Assembly (NCBI RefSeq): GCF_004152865.1
Contig: NZ_SEOO01000019.1
Coordinates: forward strand, 19,035 to 83,034
Reading direction: 5' to 3'
Length of the DNA stretch: 64,000 nucleotides
Origin: Sphingobium cupriresistens
GTDB lineage: Bacteria > Pseudomonadota > Alphaproteobacteria > Sphingomonadales > Sphingomonadaceae
In this document: piece by piece, positions 45,706 to 53,267 of the stretch
Layout of the letters: each line of letters starts with the position of its first letter
How positions within the stretch are numbered: the first letter of the stretch is position 1
Program-made: the position numbers and the translations under genes
Notes under the pieces: model-generated
What the model was told of the DNA's origin: nothing
Databases searched by the model: none
The model's input: only the letters and a program-made list of their open reading frames with translations

Positions 45706-46697
45706 GCAGTCTGCGCGAGCCAGGGGAATACCGTCAAGCCCTTAGATTCCAGCCACTGTCGGTTGTAGAGGGTCGACAGATAGCGGAAGCCGGTGTCGCA
45801 CAGGATGGTCGCAATCCGCTTGCCTGGCCCCAGCTGACGCGCGAGCGCCACCGCCCCCGCGACATTGATGCCCGAAGACAGGCCCAGGCACAGCCCTTCC
45901 TCGCTCAGCAGGCGGCGCACCCACTCCATGCCGTCCGCGTCGGAAATGCGGAACTGGGTATCGATCGGCGCACCTTCCAGATTGGCGGTGATGCGCCCCT
46001 GGCCGATCCCCTCGGCCACCGACGACCCTTCGGACTTCAATTCGCCCGTCGCATAATAGCTGTAGAGCGCGGCGCCATGCGGATCGCTGAGCGCGATGGT
46101 GATAGCCTCATCCTTGGCCTTCAGCCCCAGGCCCACGCCCGCGATCGTGCCGCCGGTGCCGGCCGCGCAGGTGAAGCCGTCGATCCGGCCGTCCATCTGG
46201 GTCCAGATTTCCTCCGCCGTGCCGACGATATGCGCCTTGCGATTGGCGATATTGTCGAACTGGTTGGCCCAGATCGCGCCTTCCGTTTCCTCGGCCAGTC
46301 GGCGGGACGTATGGACGAAATGGCCGGGGTTGGAATAGGGGGCGGCCGGCACCGTGACCAGCTCGGCACCGAGCGCGCGCAGCGTGTCCATCTTTTCGCG
46401 GCTCTGCGTTTCGGGCATGACGATGATCGTCTTGTAGCCCTTCGCATTGGCGACCAGCGCCAGGCCGATGCCGGTATTGCCCGCCGTCCCCTCGACAATC
46501 GTGCCGCCGGGCTGAAGCAGGCCCCTTTCCTCGGCGTCGTTGACGATGAACAGCGCCGCCCGGTCCTTGACCGAGGCGCCGGGATTGGCGAATTCGCACT
46601 TGGCGAAAATGTCGCAGCCCGTCTCTTGCGAGGGGCCGGCGAGGCGCACCATCGGCGTGTTGCCGATCAATGCGAGACTATTGAGTTGAAGCAGCAT
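45702..46697 (-). CDS. cysK: cysteine synthase A-type PLP enzyme
   Basis: Fold type II PLP enzyme (O-acetylserine sulfhydrylase family), 331 residues. The N-terminus LIGNTPMVRL is diagnostic; the PLP lysine is in PGASVKDRAALF, the phosphate loop is GTAGNTGIGLAL and the C-terminal part has LCLGLSSGINVAGA. KCEFANPGAS rather than KLEYFNPGGS places it in a divergent alphaproteobacterial branch, so close relatives such as cystathionine beta-synthase-like enzymes are possible. ATG 46697 is chosen; ATG 46709 is the alternative; neither has a clear ribosome-binding site. Confidence 0.85.
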   Translation of the reverse strand: MLLQLNSLALIGNTPMVRLAGPSQETGCDIFAKCEFANPGASVKDRAALFIVNDAEERGLLQPGGTIVEGTAGNTGIGLALVANAKGYKTIIVMPETQSREKMDTLRALGAELVTVPAAPYSNPGHFVHTSRRLAEETEGAIWANQFDNIANRKAHIVGTAEEIWTQMDGRIDGFTCAAGTGGTIAGVGLGLKAKDEAITIALSDPHGAALYSYYATGELKSEGSSVAEGIGQGRITANLEGAPIDTQFRISDADGMEWVRRLLSEEGLCLGLSSGINVAGAVALARQLGPGKRIATILCDTGFRYLSTLYNRQWLESKGLTVFPWLAQTA

Positions 46698-46901
46698 GAC
46701 GCCACGCATAGCGGAGCGGGCGCGGCTTTGCCAAGCAAGGGAATGATGACGCCAAGAAAGCGGCCATTTCATCGCCCCGTTAATCTTTTCACCCTCCGGC
46801 GTCCCATCGCGGCACAGGCTCAAATGCATAGAGGAAAGCGCAAGGAAATTGGGCTAAGGGCGAGCTGGGCGACATGGGGTCGCACGGCGACAAGGCTTGA
46901 A

Positions 46902-47873
46902 ATGCGGCTTTTTGCGCAAATGCGGGGATGGAAGGGCCATGGAGCGATCCTTGCGATCGCGCTGCTGTTGCTCGCCGCGCCGCGCCTGATCACCGCCGCG
47001 CCGCTCGACATGCTGGATGGCGAGCAGAGCCGATCGCTGGCCGATCCGGCCGAAGATGCGGGCGCAAACTTTCCCGGCTCAGCCTTCTTCTATGCGCAAG
47101 GCGCGTTCGATCCGGTGCCCGGCGTGGTTACAGTGCAGAGCGAGCATGTGCTGGGGCTGGACGAAGTGAAGGCCGCGCCCGCCACGGTCTTTCGCGGCCT
47201 CACCGGCCTCGACAGCTATCGCGCGCTCAATTGCCTGACATCGGCCATCTATTACGAGGCCGCCAATGAGCCGGACGATGGCCAGCGCGCCGTGGCGCAG
47301 GTAGTGCTGAATCGCGTGCGTAGCCAACTCTGGCCCGATACCGTCTGCGGCGTCGTCTATCAGGGGTCGGAACGCCGCGATTATAAATGCCAGTTCACCT
47401 TCAGTTGCGATGGGGCGATGGCGCGGGTCCCCGCCGCCGCCGCCTGGGTGCGGGCGCGGCGCGTGGCGCAGGACGCGCTGGCGGGGAAGGTCTATGCCCC
47501 GGTCGGCCTGGCCACCCATTATCATACGCTGGCGGTGCGGCCCGACTGGTCGTCCAGCCTGCAGGCGGTGGCGGTGATCGGCGCGCATATCTTTTACCGC
47601 AATCCCGGCTTCAACGGCACGCCCGCAGCCTTCGCCGCCCCCTATCTGGGGCGCGAGACCATTTCGGGACCGGCGCGCACCAGCTGGCCCGCGCGCCCGG
47701 TGCAGCCGGTCGAGATGCTTGCGGCACCCTATACGCCGCCCGTCCAAGCCCTGCCCCCAATGACGCCGCGCACCGGCTGGACCCCCGTGCCGCCACCGCA
47801 AAATGCCGATGATGGCTTGCCGGAATCCACCATCCGGCCGGAATATCGCAACAGCGGCCGCCCGCTCATCTGA
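46902..47873 (+). CDS. SleB-type cell wall hydrolase
   Basis: Secreted lytic transglycosylase-like hydrolase of the Hydrolase_2 (SleB) family, 323 residues. A signal peptide/anchor (ILAIALLLLAAPRLITAAP) is followed at about 110-230 by the catalytic domain: CLTSAIYYEAANEPDDG with the catalytic Glu, AVAQVVLNRV, CGVVYQG, CQFTFSCDG and ATHYHTLAVRP. A Pro-rich tail of about 70 residues ends the protein. AAGG six bases before ATG 46902 favours this start; 46824 and 46920 are alternatives. It is divergent from cysK. Confidence 0.88.
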   Translation: MRLFAQMRGWKGHGAILAIALLLLAAPRLITAAPLDMLDGEQSRSLADPAEDAGANFPGSAFFYAQGAFDPVPGVVTVQSEHVLGLDEVKAAPATVFRGLTGLDSYRALNCLTSAIYYEAANEPDDGQRAVAQVVLNRVRSQLWPDTVCGVVYQGSERRDYKCQFTFSCDGAMARVPAAAAWVRARRVAQDALAGKVYAPVGLATHYHTLAVRPDWSSSLQAVAVIGAHIFYRNPGFNGTPAAFAAPYLGRETISGPARTSWPARPVQPVEMLAAPYTPPVQALPPMTPRTGWTPVPPPQNADDGLPESTIRPEYRNSGRPLI

Positions 47874-47979
47874 CGCACGATTTCCGGAACCGGCGATTTT
47901 TTTTTGGTTAACGATGAGCCGAGCATCGAAGTAGCTGGAAAAAAGGCATTTTAAAAAATGGTTTTTTTGTACCCGACCG

Positions 47980-48005
47980 GGAACCGATTTGTGCCATGGC
48001 GGGTT
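47980..48005 (+). promoter_or_regulatory. candidate EcfG-type promoter for an sRNA
   Basis: GGAAC at 47980-47984, a 17-base spacer, then GGTT at 48002-48005. The alphaproteobacterial general stress sigma factor EcfG recognises GGAAC-N16/17-CGTT, so one base of the -10 differs. The -10 context CGGGTTCT is the same as in the entericidin promoter 167 bases downstream. Transcription would start near 48012. Confidence 0.5.
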
Positions 48006-48011
48006 CTACAT

Positions 48012-48108
48012 TCCGGATAGCAAATCTTTTGCCCCCCGCTCTTGCTATCCACAAAATATGAGCCCGGAACGTCTCTCCCCCCGACGCGTTCCGGGCTCAG
48101 ACTTTTTT
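48012..48108 (+). ncRNA. candidate stress-induced sRNA with two C-rich hairpin loops
   Basis: Hairpin 1 has arms GGATAGCAA (48015-48023) and TTGCTATCC (48042-48050), loop ATCTTTTGCCCCCCGCTC. Hairpin 2 has arms TGAGCCCGGAACG (48059-48071) and CGTTCCGGGCTCA (48087-48099), loop TCTCTCCCCCCGACG, followed by T6 at 48103-48108, thus an intrinsic terminator. Both loops display CCCCCCG, which could pair with G-rich ribosome-binding sites. The layout (two hairpins, C-rich anti-SD loops, stress-type promoter) recalls the CcsR and cuckoo RNAs of other alphaproteobacteria. The 47874-47979 stretch before it is unusually rich in A and T runs and holds nothing else recognised. Confidence 0.6.
48059..48108 (+). 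terminator. intrinsic terminator (3' hairpin of the sRNA candidate)
   Basis: Perfect 13-base inverted arms with a 15-base C-rich loop, then ACTTTTTT within three bases of the stem. Strong enough to isolate the entericidin gene from upstream transcription. Confidence 0.85.
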
Positions 48109-48147
48109 GGGGCTTTTCTCTTTGAAATCTTTATTCTTTTCGGCTGC

Positions 48148-48172
48148 GGAACGTATCAGCGAAGCGCGGGTT
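48148..48172 (+). promoter_or_regulatory. candidate EcfG-type promoter for entericidin
   Basis: GGAAC at 48148-48152, a 16-base spacer, GGTT at 48169-48172. The predicted start near 48179 gives a leader of about 55 bases to the ATG at 48234. Entericidin-like lipoproteins are frequent members of EcfG regulons in alphaproteobacteria. Confidence 0.55.
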
Positions 48173-48233
48173 CTTCCCTCGTCACTGTGATGGCGCCGCC
48201 ATCCGGTCACAGATTTTGACGAGGAGATTTCCG

Positions 48234-48362
48234 ATGACGAAGAAAATCCTGACCGCGCTGCTGCTCACCGGGTCGCTGATGGTCGTAGCGTGCAACACGG
48301 TCGAAGGCGCAGGCCGCGACGTGCAGAGCGCCGGCGAAGCCGTGGAAAGATCCGCGAATTAA
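48234..48362 (+). CDS. entericidin A/B family lipoprotein (42 aa)
   Basis: Short ORF of 42 codons encoding MTKKILTALLLTGSL followed by a lipobox ending VVAC (Cys20), then NTVEGAGRDVQSAGEAVE, the entericidin signature (CNTxxGxGxDxxxxGxxxE). After lipidation only about 23 residues remain, anchored to the envelope. GAGGAG stands about eight bases upstream of the ATG. In E. coli entericidins form a stress-linked antidote/toxin pair; here only one gene is present, as is usual in alphaproteobacteria. An EcfG-like promoter lies upstream and a terminator follows. Confidence 0.92.
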   Translation: MTKKILTALLLTGSLMVVACNTVEGAGRDVQSAGEAVERSAN

Positions 48363-48405
48363 GGGTCGCGCAGACCCTATAGGTTACTACCCCGCTCCCT
48401 AGCAT

Positions 48406-48436
48406 GGCCCGCCCGTCAAACGGCGGGCCTTTTTTT
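48406..48436 (+). terminator. intrinsic terminator after entericidin
   Basis: GGCCCGCC and GGCGGGCC as perfect eight-base arms around CGTCAAAC, followed by seven T. Located 44 bases after the entericidin stop. Confidence 0.92.
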
Positions 48437-48480
48437 CGGGTCGGGCGCGGCGCTTTGACGCGAAATAGGGACGTTATTCC

Positions 48481-48502
48481 CCCTCCCGCCTGCGGGGGGA
48501 GG
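48481..48502. repeat. half-element resembling family D repeat
   Basis: CCCTCCCGCC TGCG GGGGGAGG forms a small hairpin similar to one arm of the element at 19709-19803. The second arm is missing. It lies in the gap between the entericidin terminator and the convergent tatC gene, which otherwise shows nothing. Confidence 0.5.
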
Positions 48503-48549
48503 CGAGAAAAAGAACTTCCGATCCTCTTTTCAACCCACCACCGCTTAGT

Positions 48550-49329
48550 TCAGGCCGAAACCTCTTCCGCCGCCTCTTGCTTGGCCGCCCGGCGATCGGT
48601 GAACCAGATCGCGACGATTGTGATTTCGTAGAGCAGCAGCAGCGGGATCGCGAGCATCAGTTGCGACACCACGTCGGGCGGGGTCAGCACGGCGGCCAGG
48701 ATGAAGGCCGCAACGATCATGTAGCGGCGCATCCCGATCAACTGCGCCCGCGTGACGAAGCCGGCGCGGTTGAGCAGCATCAACAGCACCGGCATCAGGA
48801 AGCTGATGCCGAAGGCGAGGATGAATTGCATGACGAGGCCGAGATAGGCGTCCGCGCTGGGCAGCGCCTCGACCTGCAGGCCGCTGCTGTTGCCCTGAAA
48901 CTCCAGGAAAAAGTGGAAGGCGGTCGGCATCACCACGAAATAGGCGAGGCTCGCGCCCATCGCGAACAGGAAGGGCGTCGCCAGGATGAAAGGCAGCAGC
49001 GCCTTCTTTTCCTTGGCATAGAGACCCGGCGCGACGAAGGCCCAGAGTTGGTTGGCGATGATCGGAAAGGACAGGCAGAAAGCGCCGAAAAAGGCGATCT
49101 TCACCTGCACGAAAAAGGCTTCATACAGTTTGGTATAGACCAGCTTGCCCCCGCCATCGCCGAACGCTTCCTTGAGCGGATGGACCAGGATCGCGAATAG
49201 CTGCTCGGAAAAATAAAAGCAGATCGCCCCGGTCGCCACCAACGCATAGACGCATTTGAGCAAACGGCCGCGCAATTCGATCAGATGGTCCAGCAAGGGC
49301 GCCTTGCTGTCGTCGATATCCCCGATCAT
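48550..49329 (-). CDS. tatC: twin-arginine translocase subunit TatC
   Basis: Core receptor of the Tat export system for folded proteins, 259 residues with six membrane helices. Conserved parts: [14 protein letters not shown] at the N-terminus, [28 protein letters not shown], and [11 protein letters not shown]. Start overlaps the tatB stop (ATGA). Last gene of the argS-to-tatC block. Confidence 0.96.
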   Translation of the reverse strand: MIGDIDDSKAPLLDHLIELRGRLLKCVYALVATGAICFYFSEQLFAILVHPLKEAFGDGGGKLVYTKLYEAFFVQVKIAFFGAFCLSFPIIANQLWAFVAPGLYAKEKKALLPFILATPFLFAMGASLAYFVVMPTAFHFFLEFQGNSSGLQVEALPSADAYLGLVMQFILAFGISFLMPVLLMLLNRAGFVTRAQLIGMRRYMIVAAFILAAVLTPPDVVSQLMLAIPLLLLYEITIVAIWFTDRRAAKQEAAEEVSA

Positions 49330-49787
49330 GCGCCTGCATCACTCTTGCGTGGCTGCGCGACAGGCTCAGCCGATGCCTCCGCGACATAGGGCGGGCCGTC
49401 CGCCGCAGGGGGCGCGACAGGCGCCGATTCGGCGACGAAGGGCGGCTTTTCCACCGGCGCTTCGGCCACATCGGGCGGCCGGTCGTTCGCAGCGGTTTCA
49501 GACGCGGCCGATTCGCCCGGCGCCGGCAAGGCTTCGGTCGCGGCGACTTCCGGCGGATGCTCGTCCATGATCCGCTTGTTCTGCGCCGCCCACTTCTTTT
49601 CCAGCTCTTCCAGCTCCACTTCGCGCACCATGGCGTCGATGCCGGTCCGGAAATGACGGGCCATGCCCTGCGCCTTGCCGACGATCTGCCCCACCTTGTA
49701 CAAGGCGCGCGGCAGATCCTTCGGCCCGATCACGATCACGGCAATGATCACGATCACCAGAAATTCGGACGAATCGATACCAAACAT
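49326..49787 (-). CDS. tatB: twin-arginine translocase subunit TatB
   Basis: Single membrane helix ([23 protein letters not shown], with the TatB-type GPKDLP hinge), an amphipathic helix, and a long Pro/Ala/Glu-rich tail with repeated [14 protein letters not shown] units. 153 residues. Forms the substrate receptor with TatC. Located 27 bases after tatA. Confidence 0.94.
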   Translation of the reverse strand: MFGIDSSEFLVIVIIAVIVIGPKDLPRALYKVGQIVGKAQGMARHFRTGIDAMVREVELEELEKKWAAQNKRIMDEHPPEVAATEALPAPGESAASETAANDRPPDVAEAPVEKPPFVAESAPVAPPAADGPPYVAEASAEPVAQPRKSDAGA

Positions 49788-49814
49788 GCGGGACTACCGG
49801 CCTGCGCTAGAGGA

Positions 49815-50057
49815 TCAGGCCTTGGTCTTTTCTTCGGTCGCGCTCGGCGCATCCTGCTCAGGCACGCGATGGCCCTCCAGGCGCGTAGCGGGCTTGGCCG
49901 GCGTCACATCGTCGTCGCTATCGTCAGCCATGCCCTTCTTGAAGCTCTTGATGCCCTTGGCCACATCGCCCATCAGGCCGGAAATACGACCGCCGCCAAA
50001 CAGCAGCATGACGACCAGGAGCACGATGACCCAGTGCATCAGCGAAAAGGAACCCAT
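49815..50057 (-). CDS. tatA: twin-arginine translocase subunit TatA
   Basis: Pore-forming Tat component of 80 residues: one membrane helix ([19 protein letters not shown]), the FGGGRI hinge, an amphipathic helix ([17 protein letters not shown]) and an acidic DDSDDD motif. Typical length for alphaproteobacterial TatA. Confidence 0.95.
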   Translation of the reverse strand: MGSFSLMHWVIVLLVVMLLFGGGRISGLMGDVAKGIKSFKKGMADDSDDDVTPAKPATRLEGHRVPEQDAPSATEEKTKA

Positions 50058-50084
50058 TTTTTATACTCCTAGCAGAAGGCCTAT

Positions 50085-50678
50085 CTAGGCGTCTTCCTCG
50101 TCATTTTCCACAACGGATTGACCGCCCAGACCCTCCAGCGCCAAATCAACCGGGTCGAGCAGGCCTGCGGCGCGCAGATCGTCCATGCCCGGAAGGTCGC
50201 GCCGGCTGCTAAGCCCGAAATGTGACAGAAAATCTACGGTCGTCGCATAGATGAGCGGGCGGCCCGGCACTTCGCGCCGGCCGGCGGGGCGCACCCAGCC
50301 CGCCTCCATCAACACGTCGAGCGTGCCCTTGGCCACCTGAACCCCGCGGATCGCCTCGATCTCCGCGCGGCTGACCGGCTCATGATAGGCGATGATCGCC
50401 AGCGTCTCCATCGCCGCGCGCGACAATTTGCGCGGTTCGTCCTTCTCGCGGCGCAGGATGTGGGCCAGGTCAGGCGCAGTCTGGAAATGCCAGCGCCCGC
50501 CCCGTTCGACCAGATTGACCCCGCGCCCGGCATAATGATCGGCCAGCGCGCCCAGCGCAGCGGCAAGATTACCGCCCTCCCCGACATGCAGCTTTATTTC
50601 CGCCGGCGTCAGCGGCGTTTCCGCCACGAACAGGACGACCTCCACCGAGCGCAGGAAGTCGTCAGGTTCCACGCTCAT
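50085..50678 (-). CDS. scpB: segregation and condensation protein ScpB
   Basis: Winged-helix subunit of the SMC-ScpAB condensin, 197 residues. EVVLFVAETPLTPAEI at the start, LSRAAMETLAIIAYHEPVSRAEIEAIRG in the centre and GRPLIYATTVDFLSHFGL near the end are typical. The stop of scpA overlaps its start (ATGA). Confidence 0.95.
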   Translation of the reverse strand: MSVEPDDFLRSVEVVLFVAETPLTPAEIKLHVGEGGNLAAALGALADHYAGRGVNLVERGGRWHFQTAPDLAHILRREKDEPRKLSRAAMETLAIIAYHEPVSRAEIEAIRGVQVAKGTLDVLMEAGWVRPAGRREVPGRPLIYATTVDFLSHFGLSSRRDLPGMDDLRAAGLLDPVDLALEGLGGQSVVENDEEDA

Positions 50679-51451
50679 GCCACGGCCTCCTGATTCGGCG
50701 TCGCGGCGCGCAGGTAGAGCGGCGCAAAAATACCGTCCTGCTGCATTTCCAACCGCCCTTGCCGCGCCAGTTCCAACGCCGCGACGAAGCTGCTGGCCAG
50801 CGCCGACTTCGCCCTGGGCGCGTCGAGACCGGGCGGCAGGAAGGATTCGAGCCGGGTCCAGTCGAGCGCAGCGCCCACCAGCGATCCAACCCGATGGATC
50901 GCTTCGTCCAAGGTCATCACCGGGCGCGCTGCGATGATATGGACCGCGGGCTGGGTGCGGGCGCGAATCTGGCCATAGGACTGAATCAGGTCATAGAGAC
51001 TGGCGCGCCATAGCGCCTTCTTGACCAGCCGCAGCCCTTCGGGCTTGCGCCGGGTGAAGACGTCGCGGCCGACCCGGTCGCGCGCCATCAGCCGGGCGGC
51101 CGCGTCGCGCATGGCGTGGAGTCGCTGGAGCCGCAATTGCAGCCGCAGCGCCAGGTCTTCGGGGCTGGGATCGGCCTGTTCCTGCCGCGGCAGCAGCAGC
51201 GAGGATTTGAGATAGGCGAGCCAGGCGGCCATCACCAGATAGTCCGCCGCCAGCTCCAGCCGCAATTCCCTCGCGCCGTCGATGAAATCCAGATATTGTT
51301 CGGTCAGCGCCAGGATGGAAATTTCGCGCAGGTCCACCTTCTGCGTCCGCGCCAGGCTGAGCAGCAGGTCGAGCGGCCCCTCCCAGGCGTCGAAGCTGAC
51401 GGTGAGCGTTTCCGGGCTGGGGATGGCGGGCGCGATGAAGAGGTCGTCCAC
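50675..51451 (-). CDS. scpA: segregation and condensation protein ScpA
   Basis: Kleisin subunit of SMC-ScpAB, 258 residues, with FDAWEGPLDLLLSLARTQKVDL near the N-terminus and the YLVMAAWLAYLKSSLLLP helix that binds ScpB. The frame is open back to 51808 over nagZ, but homology starts at SVDDLFIAP, and a GTG at 51451 just after the nagZ stop (51454) is taken as start. Confidence 0.93.
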   Translation of the reverse strand: MDDLFIAPAIPSPETLTVSFDAWEGPLDLLLSLARTQKVDLREISILALTEQYLDFIDGARELRLELAADYLVMAAWLAYLKSSLLLPRQEQADPSPEDLALRLQLRLQRLHAMRDAAARLMARDRVGRDVFTRRKPEGLRLVKKALWRASLYDLIQSYGQIRARTQPAVHIIAARPVMTLDEAIHRVGSLVGAALDWTRLESFLPPGLDAPRAKSALASSFVAALELARQGRLEMQQDGIFAPLYLRAATPNQEAVA

Positions 51452-51453
51452 GC

Positions 51454-52467
51454 TCAGGCCGCCACCAACCCCAGCAGCATATCGCGCGTCGCCAGCAGTT
51501 CCGCGATCGGCGGCTGGTCCTTTCCGCGCGTCACCGACGCCATCGCCCGGTCGAGTCGCGCGCGCGCCTTGTCCGTAATCGCCGGCAGCAGGTCCGCGAT
51601 CCCGACCATATCGTCCATCCGGCCCCAGCAGTTGAGCGCCAGGTCGCATCCCGCCGCGACCACGCCGGCCGCAAGGTCGGGGATGCCGCCCTTGAGCGCT
51701 TTCATGTCCAAATCGTCCGACATCAGCAGCCCGTTGAAGCCGATCCGCTGCCGGATGATCTCCCCGATGATCGTCGGCGACAGGCTGGCGGGGTGTTGCG
51801 CATCCCATTCGGTATAGACGACATGGGCGGTCATCCCGATCGGCGCCTGGTTGAGCGTGCGGAACGGCGCCAGGTCGGTTTCCAGCGCGTTGAGATTGGC
51901 GGTCACCACCGGCAGGGCGAGATGGCTGTCGACCATCGCCCGGCCATGCCCCGGCATATGCTTGACGATGCCGACCACGCCGCCTTCGGCCAGCCCCTCC
52001 AGCGTGGCGCGGCCCAGCGCGGCGACGCGCATCGGGTCGGCGCCCAGCGTGCGGTCGCCCATGATGTCGCTCGCGCCGTCCTGCCGCACGTCGAGCAGCG
52101 GCAGCGCGTCGACGGTGATGCCGACTTCCGCCAGGGTCAGGGCGATGGCGCGGGCATTGGCGCGCGCGGCGGCAATGGCGCTGGACGGGGCGAGGTCATA
52201 GAGCCGGTCGAATTGCGCACCCGCCGGGAAGCTGGGCCACACCGGCGCCTGCATCCGGGCCACCCGGCCACCTTCTTGGTCGATCATGATGAGCAGGTCG
52301 TCTCGCCCATGCAGGCTGCGCAGATCGTCGGTCAGCGCACGCACCTGCCCCCGGTCCGCGATGTTGCGTTTGAACAGAATGTAACCGGCGGGCTGCGCCT
52401 CTGCGAAGAAGGCGCGCTCGTCGCCGGTCAATGTTTCGCCGGACAGGCCGAATATGACGGGTTTCAT
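51454..52467 (-). CDS. nagZ: beta-N-acetylhexosaminidase NagZ
   Basis: GH3 enzyme removing GlcNAc from 1,6-anhydro-MurNAc peptides during cell wall recycling. 337 residues. Signatures: LIMIDQEGGRVARM, KHMPGHGRAMVDSH with the catalytic His, and LLMSDDLDMKAL with the nucleophile Asp. Start at 52467 (MKPVIFGLSG) follows family homologues; an ATG at 52497 is in frame. Neither has a good ribosome-binding site. Confidence 0.94.
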   Translation of the reverse strand: MKPVIFGLSGETLTGDERAFFAEAQPAGYILFKRNIADRGQVRALTDDLRSLHGRDDLLIMIDQEGGRVARMQAPVWPSFPAGAQFDRLYDLAPSSAIAAARANARAIALTLAEVGITVDALPLLDVRQDGASDIMGDRTLGADPMRVAALGRATLEGLAEGGVVGIVKHMPGHGRAMVDSHLALPVVTANLNALETDLAPFRTLNQAPIGMTAHVVYTEWDAQHPASLSPTIIGEIIRQRIGFNGLLMSDDLDMKALKGGIPDLAAGVVAAGCDLALNCWGRMDDMVGIADLLPAITDKARARLDRAMASVTRGKDQPPIAELLATRDMLLGLVAA

Positions 52468-52534
52468 ATGGCCGATGGTAGCGACGCGGAAGGACATTGT
52501 CGAAGGAGAAGAGCAGAGCGCCCTTCCCCTCCCC

Positions 52535-53257
52535 TCAGTTGACGACCAGGCAGCTTTCGCCCGCGACCTTGAGCTTGCCGCAGATCATGTTCGCCTGGCC
52601 ACCGGCGCTGGCGCGCAGGCGATAGACGGTGCCGCCGCCGACCTGCGCCGGTTCGACTGTCATGGCGAGCGGGGCCAGATAGGCGAAGCGCTTGGACAGT
52701 TTGGTCCAGGCATCCTTGGCTCCCGATGCGCTGCCATAGGCGCCGAGCTGGATCATCGCGCCACCGGCGGCGGCCTTGGGCGCTTGCGACGGTTGGACGC
52801 CGGTTTCGTCGGTGACGCGCGCGGTCACGCTGGCGGCCGGCTTGTTCGGCGCGGCGGGCGCGGGCGCGGCAGGTGCAGGCGCGGTCTTGGCGATCGGCGC
52901 TTCGGGGACGCGGCTGGGATCAATGCGGCCGTCGCGCAGCACGCCTTCGCTGGCGGCGAAGCTGGCATCGCCTTCACCGTCGAACTTCTTGGCGTCGGCT
53001 TCGTTGGCGGCGATCTTGTAATCCTGCGTCGGCGCGGCGATCAGCTGCCCCTCGCCCGCAGCGTCGCCGCCATTGCGGTGCTGCATCCACCACACGCCCG
53101 CAACCACCGCGCCGATCAGCGCGAGGCCAAGCAGGATCAGGCCCAGCAGCCGCAGCGGCGAGATCGGCTCGTCACCGTCATCGTCGATCGCCGGCTCCAG
53201 CCAGGGCAGACGATCTTCATCGTCCAGATCCAGTCGCCCACGCGCATAATCGCTCAT
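52535..53257 (-). CDS. SPOR domain-containing membrane protein
   Basis: 240 residues: an acidic cytoplasmic start, one membrane helix (LRLLGLILLGLALIGAVVAGVWW at about 36-58), a Pro/Ala-rich linker, and a C-terminal SPOR domain (about 163-238) with MIQLGAYGS and DAWTKLSKRFAYL. This FtsN-like topology suggests a septal peptidoglycan role. Position between argS and nagZ is conserved in alphaproteobacteria. Confidence 0.88.
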   Translation of the reverse strand: MSDYARGRLDLDDEDRLPWLEPAIDDDGDEPISPLRLLGLILLGLALIGAVVAGVWWMQHRNGGDAAGEGQLIAAPTQDYKIAANEADAKKFDGEGDASFAASEGVLRDGRIDPSRVPEAPIAKTAPAPAAPAPAAPNKPAASVTARVTDETGVQPSQAPKAAAGGAMIQLGAYGSASGAKDAWTKLSKRFAYLAPLAMTVEPAQVGGGTVYRLRASAGGQANMICGKLKVAGESCLVVN

Positions 53258-53267
53258 TTCCAGCGCC

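Noticed and set aside
47989..48219. 76-codon ORF over the sRNA/terminator region
   Set aside because: Spans a perfect terminator hairpin and both promoter candidates; no ribosome-binding site and no protein-like features.
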